Shown here: one piece after another, positions 12,128 to 30,505 of the stretch
Numbering within the stretch: position 1 is the stretch's first letter
How the letters are laid out: the number at the start of each line of letters is the position of its first letter
Source: Axinella damicornis
Lineage: Eukaryota; Porifera; Demospongiae; Axinellida; Axinellidae
Direction of reading: 5' to 3'
NCBI GenBank assembly: GCA_963931865.1
Contig: OZ007506.1
Span: 12,153,301-12,217,300 of the forward strand
Length of the DNA: 64,000 nt
Notes under the pieces: generated by a model
The model's input: the letters and a program-made list of their open reading frames with translations, nothing else
Told to the model about the DNA's origin: nothing
Databases searched by the model: none
Program-made: the position numbers and the translations under genes

Positions 12128-15100
12128 TCAATCAAGATCAGTCTCACTTTCATCAGAGTTCATAAACACAGAGAACACGGCTGGAATATACTTCCTTTTC
12201 TTCTTTAGCTGGACTTCCTCTGGTCCAGGGACACCTCTGATGTCATCACGGTCGTCCAGCATCCTCTTTCTGGACCTCTTCTTTCCCCGTGGCACCTTCG
12301 TTTCGTCATGCTTCAATGCTGACTTTGGAGTGTCATGTTCTCCATTTCCCACTAACTCATTCCAATCAGAACATGATGGGGACCACTTGCCACCTGTGTG
12401 GGCTCGCTGATAGTAAACTGGGCTATTTGTGCCAAAATCACCATGGGTACTGTGCGTCTCCTCCAGACACAATCTTTTCTTCCTCTCCTCTTCCTCTCTG
12501 TCTTCCTGCTCATGTGCAAATGTGACTTCACGAACAACTTCATCAAAATCGTCCAGATCCAGCTGGAGCAATCTTGCAGAATACTCTGGGTCATTCCAGT
12601 AGTCCCAGTCACCGCAGACTGGAGCCATGGCCCTGGTAAAACTGTCAGAGTGAGTGGTACCATCCACATCATCTAAAAAAGAAGGCCAAGTATCATATGG
12701 AAATGTTCCACTGTGGTGGGGGTCCAGGGACATTGCAGGTTCCTGGTTGAGTTCAGTAAGGGTGATATTTGCACTGGGGTGGGTGGGATCGATGAAAGGG
12801 CTCTGAGAGTTGAGGTGTCCCACGTCAACGTGAATGGTTGATTTCTGCACACATCCTGTAACTGCAAGGCTATCAAGATCACCCGGTGGCCTGATGTCAC
12901 CCATACCAATGCGGCTGTCCAATGTGTAGTAGTTGTCAGTGGAAGCATCGATATCACTGATGGTGGCACTCTGTTGTGGTGCAGGGTGGGTGGAGCAGTA
13001 AAGTTCTATGCCTCGATCAACTTCACATTGTATATAATCACTTTTCTGCCTGTTGAGCTGTTCCTCAACATCACCAGTTGCAACTGTATTGTTGGCATCT
13101 TCAGGTAGCAGGACACCAGACTGGGATGTAGGAGTACAGTTATCGTAGAGACTGTTGGAAGTGGAAAGAAGCGTATCAGCAAAGGACACAATGTCTGTGC
13201 TTGGCAGGCCAATTTCTTTTAGCATCTCAGGATCTGGCTGGAGTATTGGTAGATCGCTCAAATATTCTGCCACACATGGTTGAGTGGACATGCTTGGTTG
13301 TAGGAAGTCTTCAGAAATGCTTTCCAGGTTTACTTGTGGGATGCTATGCTCACTGGAGTTCAATTGCATGGGTAGCAGATCTTGGCACGGGGTTGAAAGC
13401 ATTGGAGCAAAGGAAGTTAGTTCAGGTTCAGAAGGTGCAACTGCGGCGGTCGGTGTCATTTCATTGGGCAGTGGGTCTTGGAATGGGGATGGAAGTATTG
13501 GAGCAGTGGAAGCTGAGAGCTGGAGGTCTGAAGGTACAACCATGAGAGTGGGTGCCAATTCTGCTCCTGCAAGAGATGGCAGCGGTTCATTGGTAATGTG
13601 CTCTACCACAGCTGAGGTTGGTTGAGGGTTGCTGTTGGGTTCGAGACTTGGTGTATCAGCAGTAGTCACTGCTGACAGATTTTTGTTGACGATGAACATC
13701 AAAGTTTGTATGTCACTCAGGGGGAGTTTCTGGAGAAAAGTCACATCCAATGAACCCAGTGTTGACAACAGCTGTTCGAGGGATGATGATATTTGAGCAC
13801 TGAAGTCAGAGAAAGCACCCGTCACTCCAAAGGACTCAGCTGATGAGACAGAAGCGTGTACTGGACTAGATGAAAGATCAGGCTGTTCTTTGGATAATGG
13901 GGATTCCATGGGGGGATGAAGAATCATCTCTGGTTCAGCTGGGAGTGACTGCACAGGTTTGTTTGGAAGCACTGCGGCTGCACTCTTGAAGGTAGCTGGT
14001 GGGAACACAAAGAAAAAGTCGCTGACCAAGGTATCACTTGTACAGAGGAGAAATAGCTATTCAAATCACTCACATATCCTGTGTGACTCAAGTTCCCACC
14101 GGAATATACATTCTCATAACTCAATTATATAGGATGACATGCACTCCTGCAATTCCATGTTTAACTGTTCTTCCTTACAAATGCTTTCTACTGGTTTACT
14201 TTCATGCATCACACTATATACATATTACGTTCTTCACTCTGATGAATAAGCACTTTGCAGACATATAGTGTAACTGCCTTCGTGAATAGTGAATCAGTTC
14301 CCCGACAGCTTCATTGTAATATAGCTAGTCATCGTCCACACCACAACATTTGGATACTAAATTTTATACACTATAATTCACATTGCGACTGAGATGTTGA
14401 GAAATGGTGTGCAGATGGAAGGAGTGACTTGTACAGATGACATCTACTTTGCGGATGCATGCTATTAATTGTATTCCCATTCAGTAGCTTTCAGCCATAA
14501 AGCTACAGTGTACAAACATTAAAAAGTACCTACTTGCACGAGCAGCTGTCATTTCGATCTTCACAAAGCCTTCTTCATTCATGAACCGTTCCACTTCCTT
14601 GTCAAGAGCAGCTTTCTTCTCTGGTACCACCTCCCAATGGAATCCTTTCTTCCCCTGATAGCCATCCTTCCTCACCACCTTGCGGAAGTATTGGCCAAGA
14701 GACAGGCTGTGGCGCACAGAGTTCTGTGTGTGTGTGTGCAGTATGTGTTTGTGTGTGTGTCACGGTGGTGTGTGCATGTCGTGGTGTGTGTGTGATGTGA
14801 TCGCAATATCTGCTGATCAGTTCTATAACCGCACGCAGTAGCTACTGACAAATAATTGAAGGGGACAACACAACACAAACTGCCAAACAAACCTTCCAGC
14901 CACCTGGACCACCAGCTTTGAAGAAAGGAAACTCTTGCCTAGTAATAGAGATGGAACAAAAGTTATTACTTAGCTACGCAACGTGCAGACAGTAGCCACT
15001 ATATGGGTGGGGCTGAAAGGGAGGGGCTGAAAGGGAGGGGCTGAATTATAGTACAGCTGAACTCACTGGATGTATTGGTAGATCTCGCTGACTGGCAGAG

Positions 15101-15422
15101 TGCCACTCTTGCTGGCTTTCAAAGCCATCCCGATCAGCACAGTGTACGAACAGTTTGGCTTGCGAGAGCTGGCTAGGTCGCGGTTGTCATAGCAGGTTTT
15201 CCGGAGGGGCGACACTGGAGGGCAGCCGCTCATGGGGAACAGGGCCGTTGTTTGCGACTCCACGGCTGTATGCTTGATGGGAGTAGCGAAAACGGTGGTG
15301 GAATAGGTTCTCGGGTACGTATCAGCAATACACGCAAAGCTACCAGTCGGATTTTGAGCCGCTGGTGGCCAATTTGTCCAGGAAGTGTACGAAGGTTGTC
15401 TTTGATTCGTCGTCTGCATCAT
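12128..15422 (-). CDS. Forkhead transcription factor 2, FoxN1/4-like (four exons, about 819 aa)
   Basis: Exons in transcript order: 15422-15067, 14938-14893, 14723-14534 and 13995-12128. Exons 2 and 3 are exactly 46 and 190 nt, as in forkhead 1, with the same phases. The forkhead domain covers about residues 88-184: CSYTVLIGMALKASKSGTLP, then FPFFKAGGPGGWK, then NSVRHSLSLGQYFRKV and the wing KKGFHWEVVPEKKAALDKE. The long last exon is Pro/Ser/Leu-rich in its first half and acidic later, with a basic GKKRSRKR stretch near residue 780 (a possible nuclear signal) and an acidic end. It converges on forkhead 1, so the pair looks like an inverted duplication. The tails have diverged far more than the DNA-binding domains. 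FoxN1/4 class is an inference. Confidence 0.85.
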
Positions 15423-15589
15423 TCGTCAATGAATCACCAGTTTGGATCAGTGAAAACAGTCGAGAGAACAGATCGATTCACAACAGAGATTACAGATCAC
15501 TTTGAGGAACCGAAATGAACGGAGACTCAATTTCATAGTAGCTAGGACAACGGCGATGAGTACGCGGCGGTTGCTGGGGTAACCATGCG

Positions 15590-15665
15590 GAATGTACGTG
15601 CTCGAACTCCTTGTCTAGTTTGGCTTTAGACTTTGGTAAGAGTAGCAACCAGAAAACTGCCCTAC
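15590..15665 (-). pseudogene. Relic of a third forkhead exon
   Basis: On the minus strand this stretch reads AVFWLLLLPKSKAKLDKEFE. That lines up with the wing-2 region of the two intact forkhead genes (GFYWEIVPSKKADLDKEVE and GFHWEVVPEKKAALDKEVE) with one residue inserted after the Trp. Only about 20 residues are recognisable; the recognition helix is missing and no splice acceptor is evident. It lies about 170 bases upstream of the forkhead 2 start, on the same strand. A chance match is possible but unlikely given the FW...P..KA.LDKE.E pattern. Confidence 0.5.
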
Positions 15666-15700
15666 AGTTGCGCATGATTATAACACTTACACGGAATTGC

Positions 15701-15933
15701 TAGCCTCGCTCCCAGGACTTCTCAGTTTCAGGTTGTACAGAAAACGGCCATGGGAACCGACAGAAAAACGGCCATGGGACCGGGAGCCTTGCCGTCAACG
15801 GCGGAATTGCATTTTTGATGACATCATAAACATATTTGCGCAGTTACCATAGCAGCTGATTACCAATCCGCTATCCAATGTCCACGCTATTTTTGTCGGC
15901 GCGCGTAAGGGGAGGAGCCTGGGAACGAGGCTA
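15701..15933. repeat. Element with TAGCCTCG termini
   Basis: Bounded by TAGCCTCGCTCCCAGG and CCTGGGAACGAGGCTA. The centre holds two GAAAACGGCCATGGGA units in tandem and no inverted arms beyond the terminal 16 or so bases, so it is a loosely related member of the hairpin family. Confidence 0.65.
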
Positions 15934-17570
15934 ATAAAAGTGACTATTGCATGGTGTTGAAACGTTTACTGTTGTAAGTTAGCACTCATTGATATCCACT
16001 AGTATTGTGTTCATTTAGCTACCATCCAGATGAAAAATGGTACCGTAACCCAGAAATTAGCTATTTCTCTATCGGTGTCACCAGAGTAATGTCTAGATTG
16101 TACAGTTAGCTACAATCCAATCCCTTCGTAGGAACCTTTCTTATGAGTAAGTGCAATGGGTACAACAGTAGCATGATTTTGCTAATAAGATGTACCTTAT
16201 TAACTGATTAATTAATTATATAGCTAGCTAAGTGCTTTAAGAGTAAGTGCATTAGTAGTCGCTAATGTTAGGTGGCAATGAATTACCGAAAGAAGTAGTA
16301 CTATAGGTACAAATGACTGACAAAAAACGGTAACTACATGTTAGTGTGAGCAAACGGTTGAAATTACACATTAGACTGGAGCGAGATACAAAAAACTGAT
16401 GCATGCAGGAGAAGAGATGAGAATCTTAGTGCAAAGAATGCGATGTACATGTAGTCGCGGTGGGAAATTAGACAAAAGTTCGTCATTGCCAGCAAGGTGA
16501 GTTTAATTATTATTATCATTGAACACACGCCCAAAAATAGGCGCAAAGAGAGTACAAATAATATTGTAATAAACTAAAATTAATAGAATAGCCTTAAAAA
16601 GGTGCTAGCTATATACACAACCTCCTCCAATTCATGCATTGCGCAATTGAATGCTTGGGACATATACACCTAATCTCCCTAAGTAGACCAGCCAGAGCAT
16701 TAACTCCTCACTCTAACTTACAGTTCTCGAAAACTAAGTCAAAATCACTGCAGTTACAAGTCAATTCAATATTGTGCCCTAGTGATCCCAAATTCATTTG
16801 TGACCTAACAAGGACCCATTGATTTGTGCAAATCCATCATTGTAGCGTGGAATTACAGAACATAATCTAATTTTGAAACCAAGTTCAGGAATCAAACCAA
16901 TAGTGTGATACTCACTTATACCTATCAATATGTACATGTCCCATGGCAGCCCGGGGCCCTTGTAGAACCATCAGTGTATATAGCTATAGCTAGTGCCTAA
17001 CTTTAAATTTGGAGTGCTCTCCCGGTATAGCATCTTGTAGCAATGACAGGCATGTCTGGGTCGTCCACCTAGCTAGATGAGAATGAGACATAAGTATCTG
17101 AGCACCATGCACGTTTACAATCTTGCTTTGCAATTGCTGGTACCGTGCAAGTGTGAGTTGTAGCTCTAAGACTTCAATTCATCCTCTGTGCAGAGGAGTG
17201 CAGACAAATCATTACTCACGTGTAATTGCTCTAGCTAAGCCATTAATGACCAGCTTCAAATGATGGAGGCTACAGAAGCAGATGCTTGATTTACTAAGCC
17301 TTGCAAGAGAAGCTTCATGCGATTGGTTTGGAAGACTACCTCATACAATGGATCACTGACTATCATGCTAATAGCTACCAACAAACGCAATAGGATCGAA
17401 ATCGGCAGAAGACTCCAGCGCCTAATAAGTATCTGATCAATTATGATACATCGCTAATTACGACAGGAGCAGGCATTGCGTGCAATGTGAAATGGATACA
17501 ATGCAAATGCTGCTTTGCAGTGTTAGTGTATAGCTAATAAATTGAGGAAGCCGCAGAGAAGTCCAAATGC
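15934..17570. other. Intergenic, no gene recognised
   Basis: AT-rich sequence with frequent TAGCTA. No open frame with recognisable protein features and no inverted repeat that I could see. Confidence 0.4.
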
Positions 17571-17874
17571 CGTCTCTAGCTACTTTGCGGTGCCAGAAAG
17601 AACCTTGCTAACAGGTTCACAGCTACAGCTGTCCGATAAGTTAGGCCTATAGAGAACAGCCAAGTATGGCCTTGTAGTTAATGGATACTGTTCTGAGTAA
17701 TGGAACGTCAACCATGGGATAGTTTGTTTTGAACACGCTCCCATGTGGGTAGGCAAAAGTGGGCACATGGAAATGTACCCGATGCCATCACCAGCAGAGA
17801 AACAAAGACCAGGTACATGTCCATAATGCACTCCTATTGTCTTGATCATGAGCTCCAACATGAAATGAACTCTG

Positions 17875-17883
17875 TATATAAAT
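17875..17883 (+). promoter_or_regulatory. TATA-like box of silicatein 1
   Basis: TATATAAAT lies about 100 bases upstream of a predicted 5' untranslated exon that ends at the donor at 17974 (AAA|GTATGT). The matching acceptor is at 18253 (TTCTTCACAG), nine bases before the ATG. Silicatein 2 has the same arrangement (TATATATA at 25493, donor at 25584, acceptor at 25876). Conservation between the duplicates supports the model; no transcript evidence is available here. Confidence 0.45.
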
Positions 17884-18262
17884 CCAATGTGTTTCTACCT
17901 GCACAAGACCTCTCAAGCAAGCAAGAGTACCTACACAGTCATAGAAGCAGAAGGCAACGAAACTTCACTGAAAGTATGTTATTAGATACTACCAATAGCC
18001 GCAGAGGACTATAGCTATTGAGCCCTACATAGTGTCTCTAGGTACACCTGCTCTCCAACAGACTGAAAACTCACAAAGACTAGTTTATCACAACAGAGTC
18101 TCCTCATGATGTGTGCTTGGACAGAGCATCTGAATTTAAATGGACAGAGCATCTACAATGTATTTTGCTTTTGTATGCATGCACGTATACAGTTGACTCA
18201 AAGAGTTCATGCTGGCTGGCAGTTCAGTTTATCCATTAATTGCTTCTTCACAGAGAACAGAA

Positions 18263-21136
<2,874 letters not shown>

Positions 21137-21370
21137 AAACTCAGTAGCTAGCAAGTAGTGATGGTAGACATGTAGGTTTATGGAATTCATGGCATAACAG
21201 CAAAATGCCAGTGTGTACATGCTTTTGAATACTGCTTGGCTCTTTGTTTGTCATTAGATTCAAAGCAAACATAGCTTGATTTCTTGTGAGTAGCTACTAG
21301 ACTCACACCAAGCGGCTGGGTTGCATATTGCATGTATGGTATGTTACAAATGACATTATGAGTCAATTGT

Positions 21371-21452
21371 TAGCCTCGTTCCCAGTCCCACACCCAGCTT
21401 TTCGTTGCTTGCAGCAAGCGATGAAAAGCTGGGTGTGGGATGGGGACGAGGT
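21371..21452. repeat. Hairpin element, TAGCCTCGTTCCCAG family
   Basis: Inverted arms of about 36 bases around a CTTGCAGCAAG centre. The arms contain CACCCAGCTTTTCGTTGC and its imperfect complement. Confidence 0.8.
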
Positions 21453-22875
21453 GTAACGTGCACTGGAGAGAGCCTCCATGGAGGTTTGCAGCACCACTTA
21501 CACTGGGGAGAGACTGGAGAAAACTTGTGGATGGGGTTAATGTATGAGCGAACTCAATGAGTTTACCTGTACCTTGTCTCCTGTTTTGTGCTAACATGAA
21601 ATGCTCAATCATTTATCCATAATTATACAATTTGACAGTACAATTCCAATATAATTGGCATTGTGCGCATGAAGGTGTAATGTAATAGCAGATACAAACA
21701 TCTATAGAGATAAGAAGACCTATGAAAAGCAATACCTAGGAAACCATGCCAAGATTACAAGGTCATCATCCTGAACAAATGTATGCCTCCTATCGCCTCT
21801 AGCAGTGGCTTTTTCCTCTCCTCTGCACAGAGCTAGGATGAAGGTATATTCACACTGAATGCAAACAAAGCAAATAGACAGAAAACATAATTGTATGCTA
21901 CTACTGCCAGTACTTACGTACATACTTAAATCTCTCAATTTTACGACTGAGAGGCTTTTGAGTGCTTGGAAAATATCCTCTGTAGTACCTATCCCAGACA
22001 GTATGCGGAGAAAAAGCTGATGAAGACTACAAAATGATGCAGACCAATCACATTGCTCTCAGTTAGAGCAAGACAATACCTATGTCAATGTGTCATCCAT
22101 TACAATTAATCCTGTTGCATTAGCAAACTGCATCAGACAGTCAGTACTAGTGAGAATATTCTGTTCTGGAAAAGTCTACATGTAGGCATGCACACTTTTA
22201 GCAGCTATATAATTATAACTGGCTCCAAATGTTTGAGTCACGGATTATGGAATTCACCAGGCGATTTGACTCTGATCAGCACAGAACCTTATAGCTGAGA
22301 TGCCAGCAGGAAATTGACTTGGATGGTACACCAACTATACTTATATGTTGTGGTCATTCCATTTCGTATCTTTGGAGCATATGGGGCGGGGCTAGCTTCT
22401 TCCTTACTAAGAGCAAACTATTCATGTATAGTTATTATGGCATACAGGCCTATCAAGCAATTAAGGTAGGAAGCACGGCATCGGCGAAATCGCGCAATTT
22501 TGCTCATGAATAATTAATGAGATGACGTCACTTGCATACGGTTATTTAGAGTTATTCATCTGTTTACGTTTTCCCATGGCGGCAACCGGAATAAACAAGG
22601 GGGGCTTCTTTCTTTGATGCGGCTAGCGGCCCTTTCGAGTTTCAAATCGGTACTCTGATGTGGCCGTGCGAAGATTTGTTTGAACACTCTTTTTTTTTTT
22701 TTTTTCTTTTTTTTTTTTTAAGTAAGAAGCTATTCTAGCTGATTGAATGTGGCGATGGGCTATCTGTGTGTGAATAGCTAGGTGGAGTGAGCAGGAATGT
22801 TTGTGGGTCTGCTGAAGTGGCCGAAGAACAGCCTGGAAAGTGAACAGCCTCCGACAGCTCCCTGGCCAAGGTACT
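21453..22875. other. Intergenic, no gene recognised
   Basis: No exon-like sequence was found. A T-rich run lies at 22690-22720. The rest is AT-rich spacer between silicatein 1 and a dispersed repeat. Confidence 0.4.
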
Positions 22876-22909
22876 CTAGAGAGTTGACCTTTCGGCATTA
22901 CAGGCCCCG

Positions 22910-23460
22910 CCCATTTTCGTGTTAGGGCGAATTTGGCTGGTTTGGTAGCTGGACTGGGCTGGTGAGAGGGAGTAGATGTGTGGCCAAAACTCTGTAACCG
23001 AGAGGTGAACGTGGAAAAGCATCCCTATTTTTGCAGGGGGTAGGTTGACCTTTTGGAAACTGGCCTTGGCTTGAGTCGGTTTTAGTTGGTGTGCGTGGAA
23101 TTTTTTTTGAAAGCCTAGGGTAGCCAAACCTCTGTTTTTGAGGGTGGCAGTGAGTTTTGGGCTGTAGCCTGCAAGTGAGGAGAGCAGGTGGTAAATCCAT
23201 CCGTAGTTTTGGGGCCTGTTTTGTGTGTGTATTGATGATGGGGTCAGAGTGTGGGTGGGGCCTTGGAGAGGGTCCAAATTTTCAGTTTCGTAGAGGGCCT
23301 TAAAATTGAGTTTTAGGGCATTTTCAAGCAGAGGGAGCAGTTTGATGCAAAGTATTGCTGAAACTTGTGTACGCTTTGATGCTGCCCATTTATCCATCAA
23401 CTTGGTTTTGGAGATCGCGGTACCCATGTTTACTACCTTAAGTTTCACTGCTCCAACAAG
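22910..23460 (-). repeat. Dispersed repeat copy A with a long open frame
   Basis: On the minus strand an uninterrupted frame of 211 codons runs from 23511 to 22876. About 500 bases of it are repeated on the plus strand at 27486-27990, inside an intron of silicatein 2. The predicted protein matches no family I know and has low-complexity Lys/Thr/Pro content. Copy B carries a stop codon where this copy reads on, so one or both are decayed. It may be a fragment of a mobile element or a duplicated gene piece; I would not call it a gene. Confidence 0.55.
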
Positions 23461-24116
23461 AACAAGTGGACAACAATAACAATACAAAGTTTCAATTATT
23501 GAAATTGTCAACAGCGTTGGGGCAAACCAGCTAACTCATCAAGGATCCTGGACTCGGCACATAGCTAAATGTTATTTATTACCTTCACAGCTTGGAAGCT
23601 ACTTTGACCTGGGATATTAACATTGTGAGGCCTTACCTGGGACAGGTTCGGGACCCTTATCATTTGGCAGACGCTCAAAGCTTGCTTTCCAAAGCTTCCA
23701 AGTACCTATGCCTGAAACGCTGGGGTCTAAATTACCCACTTGAGACTCCCTGTATTCCAACTTTTACTGAAAACAGAAACTGTACACCCAAATAAGGACA
23801 GCTCTGCTACTGAAACTTCATATGTGAAAGGGTTAGCTAATTAAGAGGTATAAAGTTTCAATTAAAGATTCATGCATCTGACAGAGTTGCATGGATGTAC
23901 ATGATATACGTCTAAAAACAAGTAGTTCATCCACCACTTCACCACTATTGAACACTAGGTTACCATAGCTAAATCCTGCATGTCTTGGTACCTTGTAATT
24001 GGACTGTTTGTATTCCAGCATCGATGGTATAGGTCCCTCCCCAAAACCTTACCACAACACTCCGGACCACTGTTTATTAAGAAAGGGGTACTAATTTGCA
24101 TGTTCTGGAAAAGTAT

Positions 24117-24228
24117 CCTGGGGTGCTACAGTGGTTTCCATGGTAACCTTGATAAAATAAACCTATTTCAAGGTTACCATGTGTATATACCTATATCAAG
24201 GTTACCATGGAAACCATTGTAGCACCCC
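24117..24228. repeat. Hairpin carrying RFX X-box-like motifs
   Basis: Inverted arms start GGGGTGCTACAGTGGTTTCC and end with the imperfect reverse complement. Each arm includes a 14-base X-box-like palindrome: GTTTCCATGGTAAC at 24134-24147 and GTTACCATGGAAAC at 24201-24214. A further CAAGGTTACCAT unit lies in the centre. It sits between the two silicatein genes. Confidence 0.6.
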
Positions 24229-24279
24229 AGGGTCCCAGGGCTATTCTAGCCTCATTCCCAGGCCGAGGCTAGGCTATTC

Positions 24280-25480
24280 CAGAACTTACAAACGAACACC
24301 CCACTTTAACAGTGAGCCCCAGGTTCACAATAGGATACACCCACATAGCTATAGGGCCAGCCATTCCCTCTCATCCATTCGTGGTTGTGCGTACATAACT
24401 GCACTGGAGCCAAAATGGTCGAGGTCATGTCAGACACATGACAGCAACAAAGGCAGCAAGGTAATCTTAATTAGTTTTCAACCAGGTGGTGATATTTCAC
24501 TGTGCAGAGAAAGCCATGAACACAGTATAGCTACTTACCAGACCTGGGATGCATGACTGTGTGGAGTAGAAAGAGGGTGATGGATTTGAAACCAGGGCTT
24601 AAAATTATGGGCTAGTAGTGTCCGAAAAGCTACTATAGTTTTCCAGTAGAAGCTATGAGTCACTCACTTGGGGAAGCATTTCTCTTGTTGTTAGCTAGTT
24701 CTCCATCTATGTGTAAACATGGTTGTGTAAACTTTGACCTCCACGCTCAATACATGTAGCATGGACAGTAACGTACTGGGCTATGGGAAATTTTAGGCCC
24801 TGTTTCAAGCACCACCGAGTCATGGCAGCTTGTAGCTAAGTTCATGTTTCTGGTATAATTGTGTGAGAACAATAATGCAACTCATCATTTTGCAGTGTTA
24901 TATATATTGAAGGAGGTGGTGTAGAAATGTCCCATGTCTCAATTCTTTTGTAGCTACCAGATTGCAGCCAAATAGGTAGCTATACTAGAGGAAAAAGCTG
25001 TTTCGAAAATGGTGCTTGGTGACCAAAAGGGGAACTGGCGTGTGTTGTTCTTCATGCATGGTGCTTGGTGACCAAAGGTGGCCTGGCGTGTATTGTTCTC
25101 CATCAAAAGTAGCTATACAAATATTGAAGGACAATCACTAAACTGTGAGAACTCTGGAGACATAACATATTATTATTGTGCAGTACCATCATAGGTTACA
25201 TCACAAGCCCTATAGCTACAGCACACTCAATAGCACACTGACAGCTAGACAGACATGATGCAGTATGGTTGTCCATTGGAGAGGTATACCCATTGAAGGA
25301 AGCAAAATGTGGGCTTGCTATAATGGAACTTCAACAATGGCATATAGCCTTTTTGGACAAAGGAGTACACATGAGGAATGTACTTGACGTCATCACCAGT
25401 AGAGAAACAAAGACCACGTACAAGTCCATAATGCATTCCTATTGTCGAGAGCATATCCCTCCAACATGAATTGAGCTCTT
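24280..25480. other. Intergenic, start of the silicatein duplication unit at its right end
   Basis: No gene seen in 24280-25240. From about 25250 the sequence resembles the region upstream of silicatein 1 (about 17600-17870), including AGAGAAACAAAGACCA and CCATAATGCA. The duplication therefore included the promoter region. Confidence 0.5.
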
Positions 25481-25492
25481 TATAGCTATATG

Positions 25493-25500
25493 TATATATA
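25493..25500 (+). promoter_or_regulatory. TATA-like box of silicatein 2
   Basis: TATATATA precedes a predicted untranslated exon ending at the donor at 25584 (ACG|GTACGT). The acceptor TCCTCACAG ends at 25876, nine bases before the ATG. Position and flanking bases correspond to those of silicatein 1. Confidence 0.4.
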
Positions 25501-25885
25501 GCCAAACCGAGTATTATATAGTACTGCCTGAAAAAGATCACGCAAGGAAACTGAAGACAGCAAATTTCTAAACTTCACTGACGGTACGTTATTAGCTACT
25601 AGCAATAGTGCTAGCCACAGAGGACTTATTAGCCAAGCTGGAGTCTGCTGGGTCAAGCATGCAGTGACTCACATCTAGTCTGTAGCTAGCTATATGTGAG
25701 CCCTACCAAGCAAGCTCAGGAAACTTTCAAAACACAGAGTCTCCTCAAAAGTGATGGATGTGTGAATGTACACAGCATCTTTATTTGTACAGCTATAGCT
25801 ATAACTCAATGACCTCCAACAGATGGATCGATGCTGGCTTGCAGTCCAATTTATCCATTGCTTCTCATCCTCACAGAGAACAGAG

Positions 25886-29252
<3,367 letters not shown>

Positions 29253-30480
29253 GAACTCAGTAGCTAGCAAGTAGTGACAAGTGTATACGCAAACAATAGT
29301 TAGGTTCAAAGTCATGACATAACAGCCAGTATGACTGACTGTATTTCATTTAATGTAAAAGTTATGACTGCCACAGTACTACTGTAGAGCAAAGCAAATT
29401 TATCTGATGATTAACTGCAACTACCATCAAAGGTCTGGGTTAGACACTGCATGCACGGTAGCTAGCTATGTTAGAAGTGGCATTAGTGCATGAGTCATTG
29501 ATGTGGAGTAGTAGGGTGAGCCCATCACTTTAGCACCAGAAAAGACATCAGAGCCTGGGGATGAGGCTTTGTTGTAAGGTGACAGCCTGGGGTGTGGCTT
29601 TAATTGTTGCTAGATGAGAGCCTGAGGCTAAGAAGGGAATGGAATGGGGTCTAAACATGATGATGGGCCGCTTCAGTGCATAAAAGGAAACTCTGGGTGT
29701 TTTACTGCCACATGATAGCTATAGCTATATAGGATTCAGATGGCCATATTGGTCCTAAAAAGTGACTGAAATCCACAGAGTTGTCAGCAACTGTGGCCCA
29801 ATATCTGCTGAAATGGGAATCAATTCATGGTTTGCTTCATTCAAAGCTTTCGCATCTCCAGTAATCAGGTTTCGTACTAGAACAAGAGACAAAACTGCAG
29901 CATGCACCGAGGTGGTCTGATAGCCTTGTCCACAGACTTTCACCAGGCTCTCTTGATTGCAAAGCCTGGTCGCCATGCTGCCACCTAGCAACAAAGCCTC
30001 ATTGCCATCTGGAGTGGTGGTGGTGGTGGTGGTGGGGGGGGGGGGGGGGGGGGGGGGAGGGGTTGAATACTTGTGTCAAAATATGGCACACCACATGCAC
30101 ACACTACGTCACAATTCTCTTGGTAAGTCTCAGAGGCTCCTTGAACACACTCCATTCAAAGAGTAACCACTCGTAATAACACACGCTAGAGCCTCTCGCT
30201 TTTCCCTAGTTGAATAGACACAGGAAATCGTCAAGCTATAGCGCTAGCAGAAAACCAACTGCATTCTGCTAGCTAGCACAAACTCCAAATCGTAACCTAT
30301 TAGTACTAGCCGGTGCATCTCGCCGGCAGGGCAAGCTCACCATATATACCCCGGTCTTACTCTCGCCCCCGAGCAGTTGCCTCCAACAGATCGTAATTAC
30401 AGCTCAAGGCAGCCCGTTGGCGCATGGCGCCTTGGCGCTGCAGCCCCACCCATCTTCTCCAGCCCCGCCCCCTTCCGAAG
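29253..30480. other. Intergenic between silicatein 2 and CIMIP5
   Basis: No gene seen. Contains a GTGGTGGTG run leading into about 27 consecutive G residues at 30031-30060. Confidence 0.4.
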
Positions 30481-30497
30481 TGGTTTCCATGGGCGTA

Positions 30498-30505
30498 TGT
30501 AAACA
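30498..30505 (+). promoter_or_regulatory. Consensus forkhead binding site upstream of CIMIP5
   Basis: TGTAAACA, a core forkhead site, lies about 80 bases before the donor (TTACAG|GTAAGT at 30576) of a predicted untranslated first exon. The acceptor TTTTTTCCAG at 31132 leads into the coding exon. In animals FoxJ1-type factors drive motile cilia genes, and CIMIP5 is one; the link here is inference. Confidence 0.35.
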
